Below are positions 48,894 to 60,700 of a DNA stretch of 64,000 bases, piece after piece; position 1 is the first letter of the stretch, and each line of letters starts with the position of its first letter. The DNA is from Gordionus sp. m RMFG-2023 (Eukaryota > Nematomorpha > Gordioida > Chordodea > Parachordodidae). The notes under the pieces were generated by a model, which made no database searches, was not told the DNA's origin, and saw nothing but the letters and a program-made list of their open reading frames with translations. The stretch is from positions 6,512,846 through 6,576,845 of the forward strand of contig NC_088779.1 of assembly GCF_954871325.1 (NCBI RefSeq), in the 5' to 3' direction. Made by a program: the position numbers and the translations under genes.

Positions 48894-49009
48894 TAAGATA
48901 TATTAGATAAATCATTGAGGCAGGGTCCCTAGACTCTCCCCACCAATAGCGCTAACCCTCTCTAAGTTTTCCTTCTCATTCGTGCAGGAAGTTTTCCTCC
49001 TTATACAAT

Positions 49010-49375
49010 GTTCCATAGGTACGACGGGAAGGGGGGGTCAAGGATGATTCCCCCTTTTTAAAATTTGCCTGTTCTCGTAAATATCATTTTAAGCTAATAA
49101 AAGATTTCCCCCCTAAACACCCCCTCCAAAAAAATGTATACAATATAATATATCACTATAAAAGAAGAATTTAAAAGTAATTAGTAAAAGTTAATAATTT
49201 TTTAAAATAACAACTATAATTTAAAATTTTTAGAAAAAAAAGTGACCCAAAATTATTTTTATAAAAATTAATAAGTGGATCTACAGATCTCCAATAAAAT
49301 TTATGGAGAAAAAATCACCTATTAGTGCTTCCCCCCCCCATCCCTCTTTAGCAAAATCCTGGCTACGCCTATGCA
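49010..49375. repeat. G/C-run inverted-repeat element (family C)
   Basis: The left arm ATAGGTACGACGGGAAGGGGGGG is mirrored by CCCCCCCCCATCCC...GGCTACGCCTATG on the right. The middle has TGCCTGTTCTCGTAAATATC, shared with about 28010-28035. The flanks AATGTTCC and ATTGTTCC resemble a target duplication. Partial relatives lie near 27850-28120, 43190-43270 and 47690-47770. Confidence 0.6.
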
Positions 49376-50217
49376 TTGTTCCATCAGATAATGCTACGAA
49401 TCCCACTTTATAGTCAAATAAAAGTCGTTTAAAAGATATAGATAAGAATTCTTCTTATATGTAAATCACATGTTAAAAATATTTTTTTTCTAAATTATTG
49501 ATTCACTGAAAGTGTGGATAATTTTATGTTGGACTGCTTGTTCTTTAAAGCCATTGGAATGCCCTTAATTATTATACCGAAAACACTTAGGTGTTTGTTA
49601 GATCTTTTACAGAATACCTTTCAATTTTTATTTCTATATTGCCACTCGTACATACGGTAATGCATTTTTTAATCTAGGGGTTTCCTCACTTTTAATATAA
49701 TATACCATTGTGGATACCTAATTTTGTTTGAAATATGACATAACTTATATCATTAAATACATTGATTGAATCAATATAGTATATATATATATAAAATTTA
49801 ACATGCGTTTCCAATGTGCCATTTAATTTATAAGTGCCGTTACCATCATATGTACTGTTTTGACTAATAGTGCCATTAAATAAGTTGTTTACGGGTTCAG
49901 ATAGTTACGAAAACATTTACTATTACTTTAAAGAACAATTTTTCAAATATATACTTGAGGAGGAAAATGCAACTTTTATAGAAAGATTCTTTCATATGTA
50001 GTCATCAAATGTGACTACGAAAATTCATGTATAAATTATTTGTAACGATTTATACATTACATCATGTGTTTACCTCAGCTTGCATATATTTTGAATTTTA
50101 AGCTGACACATTAAACAAAGGTAGGTTAATCCATAAAGTTGGACCATCTTTGTGTATTATAGTAAAGAAGGCAATTACAGATTTAATTTTATCTAAATTT
50201 TCCGATTGGTTTCGCAG
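49376..50217. other. Intergenic DNA between the LamG and WD40 genes
   Basis: AT-rich; short acceptor/donor-framed pieces near 49610-49660 have no convincing coding character. Further 5' exons of the WD40 gene may lie here unrecognised. Confidence 0.4.
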
Positions 50218-50284
50218 CTGTCTTCAAGATTCATGAATTTCACCCATTTATCAGCTCTTCCCCGCGGTTCTCATGCCCACTTTC
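50218..50284 (+). CDS. Candidate 5' exon of the WD40 gene
   Basis: 67 bases between TTTCGCAG and GTATATTG, phase 0 in and phase 1 out, fitting the phase of the exon at 51221. It encodes 'MNFTHLSALPRGSHAHF'. It is supported only by splice sites, phase and lower AT content; there is no domain match. Confidence 0.3.
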
Positions 50285-50559
50285 GTATATTGCATTATAT
50301 TCACTAGTTAATCCGGCATTCATTTTCTTTTATGGTTACATAAAATTATATTATAAATTCCAAAAATATATTCAACATATTTAAAAAAAATTTATGATAA
50401 TATTTGAATCCAAAATCCACATAAAATCATAATAACTTGTATCCTTTATTTACGTTTTTTGTATATCTGAACCCCCTCCTCTTCTCCTCGGTATAAAGAT
50501 ATCTACATTAAGAATTTATATTAATTTTCCCTAAACTTAAAGAGTGAACAACTGCTTTA

Positions 50560-50690
50560 TAACAGCCATTTATTACTTATTAGCGAGATCCATACCTTTA
50601 TTCCATCTATGGGTAAAATCTCCATGCTTGCATAAATTGTGGCTAAAGTTTTAATCGGGCCGTTAAAAATCTATACAATACTACTTTAAT
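50560..50690. mobile_element. Degraded family A MITE copy
   Basis: Interior TTCCATCTATGGGTAAAATC and right arm GGCTAAAGTTTTAATCGGGC...ACAATACTA. The left end is lost. Confidence 0.5.
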
Positions 50691-50769
50691 TGTAAAACTA
50701 TAGTAAGAATCTTCATCATCGATTTTAAGACGTTCTTCTTAGTAGGAGGTTACTCCATGTTTTTACAGT

Positions 50770-50900
50770 ATAGACTCTCTAAAGTCTTTAATCATCCTTC
50801 CTTTAGTCCTATTGCTATGTTGTTTTCTTACTCAATCTGCCTCTGACTTGCGAAGGACATGGAATGTCCACCTCATTCGATGTGCGCATAGAGGGTGACA
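50770..50900 (-). mobile_element. Possible relic of a LINE-type reverse transcriptase C-terminus
   Basis: Read on the minus strand, a short GC-richer frame gives 'MRTSNEVDIPCPSQVRGRLS', reminiscent of the R-G-R-P-K-K-T-W tail common to many non-LTR elements. It is interrupted and short, so the call is weak. The plus strand of the same patch has no exon that fits the WD40 gene phase. Confidence 0.25.
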
Positions 50901-51220
50901 AATCGGTACCTCAAACTATAGTTTTTTTTCTACCTTTCAGCCCATTTTTTAGCTATTTTTATGGGCCATGTCTTTATTAAGCCTGGACGAACGCCTGAAT
51001 CGAACATGTCCTTTAGTTTAAAGGGACATATATCATATATTTATGGAATATGATGGGAACCAACTCTTGGTTTTTTAACCATATCTAACTCATGCGGTGA
51101 TAGGAAGGCATTAAATTGAGTAATAAGCATATCAGCTAAGCAGCTGTAAATAAATTTAATCATCGTTTTTTTAAACAAATAATATCAAGTTTATCATTCA
51201 TTTAAAATACATTTTAAAAG

Positions 51221-51402
51221 GATCGCCTCCATATTTCATCGAGACACCTAGAGTCGCCACTTTAAACTCCAGACCTGAAGATACTCTCTTGTCAGGCCCT
51301 CCTCAATCTATGATGGCCATTGAAAGCCTCATAGTTACACCCGATAATCTCAACGTTATAACCGGATCCGATACCGTCCCCCCACAAATTTGGAATTTAG
51401 AA
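51221..51402 (+). CDS. WD40 gene exon (first confident)
   Basis: Acceptor ATTTTAAAAG, phase 1 in, phase 0 out. Encodes 'PPYFIETPRVATLNS' and then a WD repeat ending 'IWNLE'. Confidence 0.8.
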
Positions 51403-53418
51403 GTATATTAAAAAAATGTTAAATTATATGTCAATTCAAAGTATATATATTTATTTTACTTCGAATTTCTTAATGACACTAATGAATGATAATATATTGA
51501 AATTTATTTTAAGACCGGCCAAATATCCAAAATATTAGAAGGAGAGGAAGGATCATCTGACTTATATTTAGCTTCAAACAACGATAGAGTCTTAGTTGGT
51601 TTGGCACTGAGCGAACCAATACCATCATCAACTCCGATCCCCAAGAAAAAGTTAACGGTATATTGAAACCATTTATAGTATATTCTTAAATGTTGTTGCA
51701 TAATATTAAGTATAGGCATAAATTATTAAAATTAATATAAAATTTGACTTGATATTTTTGTTTTTGAATATTCTGACCAAGACCTGGGACATCGATTCTG
51801 GAAATAAAACTATGACCTATGGCAAAGATTCGTTCTCGGCCTTAACCCTTCTCAATGACAAACGAACAGCTGTTCTGACATCCTTCGAAGAAAATTCTCC
51901 GGGTAAAGGTAACGAGGTTAACGTTACCCTATTAGACGTATTAAATGGCGGAGCCGTTGACAAAAGACTCAGCTATACCCCTACTTTCCCACTCAATAAT
52001 GTTCGGGCATTTTTACGAAAATCCTCTGACGATAATTACATTTTAGCAGGGTTTTATGAATCTTCCCAACAAGCCTCTCCACATGTTAAATCTATAGACG
52101 ATGGAAACTCTGGGGGTATTTTTTTTATAAAATTATGTTAGTCATTCAGGATTAAGAAGGCTTTCTTTTTTTTTCTTTCTTTTTTTTCTCTTCTTTCTTC
52201 CTTTCTTTCTTTCTAAGGAATGGACCCTAACCCTTTATGTGAGTTGTAATTATTAAACCGTATATAGACTTATTTATAAAAACTACATTCATTAAAGTTA
52301 GAATATTATTTTTTTGTATTCATTAAAGTTAGAATATTATTTTTTTTGTGAAACGAAATTAAATATTTAAAAAGGCCTGTGCAACGTCATAATAGTTGAC
52401 TTAGGCGAAATTAAACGCGGTAACACGGACTCCAAAGCATTCAGTGTAACCGTAACGAATCCAGAATGCGTAGTGATTCTCAATCCCGACCGAGCGGCTA
52501 CCGGTTCTCCCAAAGGGGAATTAACTCTCTGGAACTTGAGCACGGGTAAAAAGCAAGGTCATTTGCGCGAGGCCGGAAATTGTGCTCACCTAGGGCCTGT
52601 TACGGCCCTCACCGCCTCCCCCGATGGTAGGTACCTAGTATCAGCTTCGAAGGACACGAGTATCAAGTCCTGGCAGGATTTAGGCAATAGGGAATTCGTG
52701 CATAAAATAGCCTTCCACGGGCATAAAGGACAGGTTATTATAAATAATAAAAAAAATCAATAAAATTTGCTTTTCCTTTTTATATATTGTTTGTTCGTTT
52801 ATATACAACTTAATAACATTTAAATTAACCTAAGTATCATTGTTTGTTTCAGTTTTTTTTATAAAGAAAGTTTTAGTTTGAATTCAAAAATTATAGTTAA
52901 TAATTAGTTCCTATTTCCTTATAAAATTTTATTTACATAATTAAATATAGGTTTTAATAAATTGTCTCAGAGTCTGAAAAATAATCTCAAAAATATTTCA
53001 AAATTTTGCCTAAAAATGCCAAAATCTTTTATATAAGTAAAAAAAAATTGTAATTTTTATGCATAAGAAAATCCTTCAAAATGAAATCAAATTTTTTTTT
53101 ATTTCTGTTATACAAAATTATATCGCAACGCAACTATTATCTTATTTATTTTTTTAAAATTTAAAAAAAAAACACAATAATTAACAACTCTTTTAGGTGA
53201 CGTGTTTAGACCTATCTAGGGACGGTAAATTGTTGGCGTCCGGCTCAACGGATAAAATGATCAGATTATGGAATTTCGAAGATGGAAGCCATTTGTGTTC
53301 GTTCGAAACATCGACCGAAATCTTGAACATCAAAATTAGCCGAGACAATCGAACCATAGTCGCGATAGGTCAGCGGGACGGAATCAAAAAACTTATCATA
53401 TTGAAAGTATTGCCCTGA
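51221..53418 (+). CDS. WD40 beta-propeller protein, 3' part (five exons)
   Basis: join(<51221..51402, 51514..51657, 51782..52115, 52375..52733, 53197..53418), all GT-AG and phase-consistent, ending at TGA. It encodes about 413 residues of WD repeats: 'ESLIVTPDNLNVITGSD' and 'IWNLE', 'TWDIDSG', 'GELTLWNLSTG', 'HLGPVTALTASPDGRYLVSA' with 'SIKSWQDLG', then 'VTCLDLSRDGKLLASGSTDK' with 'IRLWNFEDG'. WD repeats fold into propellers that scaffold protein complexes. At least five blades are visible, so the N-terminal blades or a preceding domain should lie upstream. The propeller-ending 'IKKLIILKVLP' resembles the C-terminus of NACHT-WD-type proteins, but no NACHT part is seen; that family is only a guess. 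A candidate 5' exon is at 50218-50284. Confidence 0.85.
51514..51657 (+). CDS. WD40 gene exon
   Basis: Phase 0-0. Encodes 'TGQISKILEGEEGSSDLYLA', continuing the W-N-L-E/T-G turn across the intron. Confidence 0.8.
51782..52115 (+). CDS. WD40 gene exon
   Basis: Phase 0 in, 1 out (donor GTATTT). Encodes 'TWDIDSGNKTMTYGKDSF', 'LLNDKRTAVLTSFEE' and a further blade-like segment. Confidence 0.85.
52161..52214. repeat. CTTT microsatellite in a WD40 gene intron
   Basis: Interrupted CTTT and T-rich pyrimidine run. Confidence 0.85.
52287..52348. repeat. 31-bp tandem duplication in the same intron
   Basis: ATTCATTAAAGTTAGAATAT occurs at 52287 and again at 52318, each followed by a T run. The copies are nearly identical, suggesting a recent slip. 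Confidence 0.9.
52375..52733 (+). CDS. WD40 gene exon with two WD repeats
   Basis: Phase 1 in, 0 out. Encodes 'GELTLWNLSTGKKQGHL' and 'LTASPDGRYLVSASKDTSIK', with the H...S-D...W spacing of WD repeats. Confidence 0.9.
53197..53418 (+). CDS. WD40 gene last exon
   Basis: Acceptor CTCTTTTAG; phase 0. Encodes 'LDLSRDGKLLASGSTDKMIR', 'LWNFEDGSHLCSF' and 'IKKLIILKVLP', then TGA at 53416-53418. Confidence 0.9.
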   Translation: MTCLDLSRDGKLLASGSTDKMIRLWNFEDGSHLCSFETSTEILNIKISRDNRTIVAIGQRDGIKKLIILKVLP

Positions 53419-54534
53419 ACGAACGAATTTTCCCCCCATCCACTCTAACCCGATCCTTCTTAGCATAATAATTATAAAGAGGGGGAAATGGGATGAGAAA
53501 GGAGATTAAGAAAACTTTGCGATTACGATATCTCAAAAACATTTACAAAAAATAATAGATTTATTAATTTATTTATTATATAATACATACTTAGAACTAA
53601 CCAGGAACGAAAAATTATTGTAAATTTTTTTATTGAATTTTAATTTTTGTTTCATTTTTTATTAAAAAAAATATAATCACTAAGTCTCACCCTTTTTTTC
53701 TTATATTTTATAATAATATATTATATTATTTAAAAAGCGCTCCTAAACCGATTTTTTGCCTAATTTATTTATTTATTTTTATATTTTTTAAAAAATAAAT
53801 TTTTCTTTGTATAAAAAATAAAATAAAAATTAAGGTTTGATTAAATTACTTAGCGCTGTTTAGGGTTAACCGATGCTTAATATTTATTCATCAATCACTA
53901 AATAAACATTTTCTGTTTTTTAAAAACAAAAGATTAATTAATTAAGAAAATGAATTCTCCCCCCCCCCCCCTCCTTTCCTTCCCCACTCTGTTTATATTC
54001 AATATTCAACGAGAATCCGTACAAGAAATATATAATCCTGACAACAATAAAAATTTTCAAATCTTCCAAAATATATGTATTTATTTTAAAAATATTGCCT
54101 ATAGTTATTCTCTTTTTCGATTCGCCGAGAGAGAAAGCTAGCTAATAATTAATTAGTATATGATTAAATAAGACTGCCAAAACCCCGCTTTTTTTGAATA
54201 TAAGGACATAAATTTTTTAAATGCATTATATACAAATGAATTTATTTATTCTTTGTTATCATTTTAATTATTTTTTTTGCACAATTATTATCTGAACCTA
54301 ATACAAAAATAAATATTATTATTGATTTCTAAAAAATTTATAAAAATTATATATAAATATATATATATTTTTTTTATAAGAAGTGTGAATTTTTAAATAA
54401 TTTTTACCAGTTCATTTTTTTTTCTATCTCTTATTTTGCCGCTTATTTCTATAAATTATTATAAAAAAGATAAATAAAAGACAAAATTATGAAGGTTGAA
54501 GACATTTAAAGTTTTTTAATATAGAATACTTGTC
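53419..54534. other. AT-rich intergenic DNA
   Basis: Contains a run of 13 C at 53959-53971. The short frame across it (53950-54141) is not coding-like. AATAAA-like words are frequent, so no polyadenylation site can be singled out. Confidence 0.5.
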
Positions 54535-55060
54535 TGCAATAGGGTAATCGGTCAGAAGTGACCTGGGCAAAAATACACTGGACATAATAAAGAACCCGGA
54601 CAAAATAAAATAATAATTTTTTTTTAAATGTTAAGGAAAAAAGTTTAATAAAATAATTTAATTAATAATGCGCAGTCGTTGTGCATTTTCACACATATTT
54701 TTTCTTAAAAAAAGTACTGGGTAATGTTTAGATATTGGTTAAATATTGCTACGCGGTTCGTGGCAAGGTCTGATATGGTATAGGGACTGAGCTCGCGTAT
54801 CACTTTAGCGGTTAGCTTAAGCCTACGCAATAAAGTTAGTGTCTATATTAGAATGAGGAAGAATACTTATTTTATAAGATACATCCAATACGTTTGGTAA
54901 AATCTAACAGATACTTAAAGCTGTGTAGTAAATTAATAAAAAAAAAATTAATTCTCATTTTAAAAAATTTATTAAAATTTTTCTATTTGTGTCTTCTCTG
55001 GGTATTTATGTCTTGTCCGGGTATCTTTGTCCAGGACATTTATGACTGGGATTGCTGTAA
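54535..55060. mobile_element. Inverted-repeat element with CCGGACAA-type arms
   Basis: The left arm CTGCAATAGGGTAATCGGTC...CCTGGGCAAAAATACAC...CCCGGACAAAA is mirrored at the right by GTCCGGGTATCTTTGTCCAGG...GACTGGGATTGCTG. The arms match over about 45-60 bases. About 400 bp of non-coding DNA lies between. It looks like a non-autonomous DNA transposon; the target duplication is not readable. Confidence 0.6.
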
Positions 55061-56820
55061 TAGATGAGATAAGATAAAAAAAAATGAAAGAAGAATGAGA
55101 GAAAAGGTTTAAAATAAGATTTAAAGCTGGTAAGGTGTCGGTTGTCGTTTTTTTAAATATTACTTTATGCTAAAATAAAATAATGCAAAGTTTCTTCCTT
55201 TTACTAAATAGTTTTTAAGATATATATATAACATTATTTATAGGCTGAGACAAGTTATAGTATTTTCCGAATTTTATTAAAATTGTATAAAATTCCATTT
55301 GAACTTACACAAGTATAAATTTTCAACTTTATTATATTCAGATATTTTATATCTACTTGAGTTCTTTGCCTTTTTTTTATCAATATTCATATTTCATATC
55401 TAGGCGTTTGCTTTTCCATTAACTCATTTTGCTTGTAATATGATAGAGACAAAGATGAGTGCCTTCATACTAATAGAAATTTCCTGACTTATTACCTAAT
55501 CTAAATATTTAATACGATAAATTTTCATAAATTGATGAATGGACCTCTCGTTAGCTTGATATGCTGAGTTAAGGATTTATGTGAAGTTTGATCTTGCACC
55601 CTGAAGGTGCTACATAAATAGAAAAGGAATTTAAACTAATCATTTTTACTGCTAAAGGTTAGCAAGGGAAGATATACAACGAGCAACAGACTTAGCTATA
55701 AGAATTGCACTTTTGGGAGAAACAATAATTTGAAATGTGAAAAAGAACAAAGATTTCCCAAGGAATAATCAATTGACTGACTGGGGACAGTGGCTAGAAT
55801 GCGGACATCAGACTGAAGGTGGTCTAAGAACATAAACCCAACCATCAGACCTAATATGTACTAATTTCAAATTTTAGGCTTGAAAAACAGATTTTATGAA
55901 GAAGACATAAAGAGAAAAAATGGATTAGTAAAAATTTTGAACAGTGATGCAAAATAATCAGGGGAGATAACATCAAGTAATATAACAGCGAATGAATAAA
56001 CATATTGAAATGACACATATTCAATAATATGAAAAAGTATAACTAAAAAAAATAATATAATATCACTATAATTAAAGCAAAATGAAAGGCGAATGTGAAT
56101 GCGAATCACAAATAATTAATATATGTTAATAGAATATCCAACAAGGGACGATTCGAGATTCTTCTATGTGAAAATTATAACAATAAATAATTTGAACGAC
56201 TTATAGATTAGGAATAGGGCAGGCGGTTTTGGTGATTAAAGCAGTGATGTACAATGGAAGAGACCAGGGCACGTTAAGTGCAGCTCATTTATAATTTTAA
56301 CTATTATTTTGTAGGAGTTGAAATTTAAGCCTCATAAAAATATATAGCCACTTAATTTTAACAGAGTAATGTTTGAGCATAACAAAAATTTTTAAAATTA
56401 TACTGAATGCTATTTGTAAAGTTCAAAGGATATCTGGTACTATTAATTATTAATAAATATACTTGATAAATATTTTATTTTTTCTCAAAATCTCCAAATT
56501 CAATTTATACTTTATACGTATTAATATTATGATTCTATTTATAAACTATACATTAAGGCCTATTATAATATATCAACAACAAAAAATTATATTTAAGCCA
56601 TTCCTTTGGTGAACTAAATATAACCTATTGTTATACCAACGTACTCATATAAGGACAAGGCTAAAATGCTATGTGTTGGTAAAAAAATTTTATTAAAATA
56701 TTTATAATAACATATGTTTCGCAATTAAAATATTCGATGTCAGTATAATAATAAAATATAATTCATAATATATTTATATAATTTATCACATTTAAAATCA
56801 TATAAAAATTTGTCACTTTG
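55061..56820. other. Intergenic DNA, nothing recognised
   Basis: At 55540-55860 the base composition is more balanced, but no frame, splice pattern or RNA gene could be supported. The rest is AT-rich. Confidence 0.45.
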
Positions 56821-57356
56821 TTGGGGGCAATTTACAGTTACAAGTTAAACAACCATTATCAAGAGCCATTATTTCCATATGGACAAACGAAGCACATAAT
56901 AGAAGGGCACATCAACCCAGCTGCAAATTATAAAATTAAAGCATATTACGAATAAAAATATTCATACCCGCTGGATTTACTCGAGCTGTAAGGGCATCCG
57001 AAACTCCACTCCGCCCGCCTTCAAAATTTTTATATTAATAAAATTTAAATTAAATTCATCTTAGCAGATACCTTGTAAAGGATAGGACGATGACGCCAAA
57101 TTACCGGGGTCAGTGTTGCATTTACAGGTTGGACAACCATTAGTAACATAAAACATTTCTGCAAACAGGTGAACATTTTTGGATTTGGTTTACATTCACA
57201 AATTGGGCAGTCATTGACATTCAACACGTCACCAAAAGGGCAACCTATAAGGCAAACATGTGGACAATTGGGATTATTTTTTGCATATACAGGTTGGAGA
57301 GCCATTAACATCCAAAACGTTACCAAAATTTGCATTATTTTAAATTGATGTATCAA
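56821..57356 (-). pseudogene. Decayed tandem antistasin-like cysteine modules
   Basis: Minus-strand reading shows four related modules. One in the 103-codon frame reads 'CPFGDVLNVNDCPICECKP' after 'CPHVCLIG'. One upstream in another frame reads 'NFGNVLDVNGSPTCICKK'. One downstream, again in another frame, reads 'FYVTNGCPTCKCNTDPG' and ends at a stop at 57061-57063. One at about 56825-56890 reads 'CPYGNNGS' and 'DNGCLTCNCK'. Antistasin-type modules (C-x-x-C-x-C endings) are secreted protease inhibitors. Because the modules lie in different frames without splice sites between them, this is probably a broken host gene. A spliced multi-exon gene is the alternative. The apparent signal peptide of the long frame ('WMLMALQPVYA') is an out-of-frame reading of module one. 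Confidence 0.55.
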
Positions 57357-57740
57357 AATTTTTTAAATATTTAAAAATAAATATCATAATCTTACGTGTA
57401 ACTGGCATTTCATCATCCCGTTTTTTAAAAGTTGCCCCGTTTGCCGAAATGGTCTAATCTATGGCGGCTAAGAATATTAAAACCAATGATATTTGTTTAA
57501 GTGGTATAAGAATTTTGAATAAATATTTTTAAAAATTTAATATAACGTAAATCAGTAAAGAGAATAATAGGGGGAGGGAAGGATGTGTTTATATTATTAG
57601 TAAGCATAATAATAATTCACCCGCCAATCCATAATTTGCTTCATAATTTTTTTAATTTTTTGCATATTATAAATTTATAATTCTATAATCATAATATTCA
57701 AATAAAATTTTGGTAACATGAGAAGATAAAATATTATAAC

Positions 57741-60700
57741 TTTCGAACCGTTTAGTATAACGGTTCGGTTCGTTCCGGTTTTTAGTTTAAAATTTTATAA
57801 AGGTTTTGTTCCATTTCGGTTTTTTAAAAAAAAATCATATCGGTTCGGTTCGGTTTATAATTTATAACGGTTCTTTTCGGTTTGTTCCGGTTTTTATAAA
57901 TTTAATTTAAAAAAAAATTAATCATTAACCATGTATATATTAATTTTAGAGAAAAATCTTTTTATAATTTCTTATTTAATTTAACCATGAATGATAATCT
58001 ATAGATATTTTTATTAAACTTAGTAAATATAAATTAGACAAATCAATTCTTTTTATTTCATAAATAAGATAAACACAAACATGCGCAAATACATTGAGGA
58101 ATAAAATAACACATAAATATAATGAAATTTATATTATTTATTTTTAAAAAGAGAATTGGAACGGATAACTAAAATATTTTCTAATATTTCAGGATTTAAT
58201 TTAGTTCTTTGCGCAGAGAGTATAAACTTCTTTCTACGGATACCTGCGTAGCTGGAACTGCTAGCACAACCATAGCTAACTTATAAAGTTCTGGCATACT
58301 ATTCTTTACATTTCCCCAATAATTCAAAAGATTTGCATCTTTTTCTAATCTCTCTATATTATCAAATGACCGAATTATATACTCTATTTCTACACATTTA
58401 TTATAATTTTCTATGCCCTGAGAACTATTCTTATTAAGGCTTTCATGAGACATTAATAAATCTTCAAAATCATCATCTAAGTTATCTTTCGAATGTGAAC
58501 ACGTAGGAATAGTTTCTAGATTTTCAATATTCTGATTATTTAAATTTTGGATTAAGTTCCAAGTTTTATAAAGATGTTTTTTGGCGATATCTTTTTCTTC
58601 AAATGATAAAAATACATTATATCTTGGGTCGAGATAGATATATAGCTGAGCAAAAAACTTCATTTTTCAAATTAATCTCTCGTGCTTTGATTGTACAAAC
58701 TAAAAGTTTGGCAAATGAAGTGTCTATTTTGCTAGTTTGCATGATACATTTGATCCATGCTGCATAAAAATCGCCCATGGTCATTTGTTCACTTTGTATA
58801 TATTTTGTCAAAATATATGATGGATATAAAGCTTTTAATATATCACTAATTATTTTCCATTCATTCTTTGACAAACATTTTTCACGATCATTACTTTGGG
58901 CCGATATTTCTTGGCAAAAGTTTTTTAACTCTAATAATCTTTCCAACATTAAATAGATTGAATTCCATCTTGTGCAACAATCTATTAGTGGCTTTTTTAA
59001 ATTTAATTTGGACAAAATAGACATTGTAGTCTGATTTCTTATTTTTTTGCAAATGTTTCTTGCTTTATTAATAATAACAATTTCATTTGAATTTTTTATG
59101 CAATCATTAATTGCTAATTGAAATGTGTGGGAGGCACATCTAATGCCCATTAACATGGATCTCGTATGAGGTACAAGATTAATATTTTCAATATTAAAAA
59201 AATGTTCTTCATTTTCATTAACAATTATATCATCATTGTTATTTAAATTATCATTATCTAAATAATCATTAAGGATATCATCTTCATCATATTCTTCATC
59301 ATGATGTATTAACAGCTTAATTAATTTAATCATGTTAGCTGCATTGTCTATGGTTATCGTATAAATTTGATCAATTCTTATTTCATGTTCGTTTAGAACA
59401 TCTAGAATAATTTTTTTTAGATATTCTGATGTATGTCTTTCTTTTATCTCTTTCATGCATAACGTTCTTAATTTTATTTCTCCATTATCTATAAATTGAA
59501 TATTGATCTCCAGTATGGACCTATCATATCGAGTTGCAATATCTAATTTTAACGATATAAGTTTTTGGTATATTTCTTTTTTTAAATTTTGCGAAAAATC
59601 AAATGCCATTTTTTTAATATTATTGCGTATATTTTCAGAATTGATGGTTAAATTACCACCCAATCCTACAATTATCGGATCTATAATATTTCTAAATGCT
59701 TTGTCATCAATTGATTTTATTGGTCTCCCATGAACTGTGATTAACTCAGTGCAGGAGAGGATTAAAGTGTCTTTATTAATATTAATTTGTATTGTATTAG
59801 TTTTGGTAAAAGCATTTTGAATTGTATTATGATTATTTGCATTTTTTGTTATTGTTTTTTTAATAGTCAAATTATCTTCTTTTTTTTTTAATAATTTGAA
59901 TTCCTTATCGTGGAATCTTTCTATATGTCGTTCAAGATTTGCTGCATGGTCCCCGGTTAAAACTTTACCACAGTTTTCTAGTTTACAAGTAGATTGATTT
60001 TTTACAATATCTAATTTAAAATATGATCGCACAGGATTTGACTTTTCCCGAACCATTTAATAGATACTAATATGCTATATGATGATGAATAGATCAGAAT
60101 CTTTTATTATAAAAATAGAATAAATAAATTTCTTAATAGAATCAGTATAATTTTTTATTTATCTTATCTGACAAGATCTCCCCCAAAAATGTGAATTATA
60201 TGCAGGCCTACCCTTCATATAATTATGCCGATTTTTTCCTCAAAAATACTAACAAAACAAACTTGTACACAGATGAAACTAAATAAGTGAATGGAGCTTA
60301 CTAATACCATTTTAATAAATAATTTGATTTAATAGAGAAAAGAAAGAAGCAAAAAGATAAAATATAAAATAAGAAGAAAAGAAATAGAAAAGCTTTTTAA
60401 AATTCCAAAAACAACTGTCTTTTATTAAAAAATTAAAGTTAATTAAATTAAAACTTTAATGGATACTTTATCATTTTATAATTATCCAATTGAATTTCAT
60501 GTGTTTAAATTTTATTTGGTACTATAAGATTTAGAAGGTTAATCAGTAAGTAGTTATTATTTCAAGAAATTATCCACTAAAGTGTAAATGGAAATAAATA
60601 AATAAATTAACCATAAAATACAGGAATATTAATTAACAATCATATGTTTTTTATTAATTTCAGAATTCTAATATTCATTTAAGTCATTATAAATTATTCA

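Noticed and set aside
55540-55860. Balanced-composition block that might be an RNA gene or SINE
   Set aside because: I could not fold a tRNA-like head, find A/B boxes, or find a second copy in the window.
55894-56109. Hydrophobic 71-codon minus-strand frame
   Set aside because: Hydrophobicity follows from T-rich DNA; no domain or context.
59503-59733. 76-codon plus-strand frame
   Set aside because: Antisense shadow of the hAT transposase.
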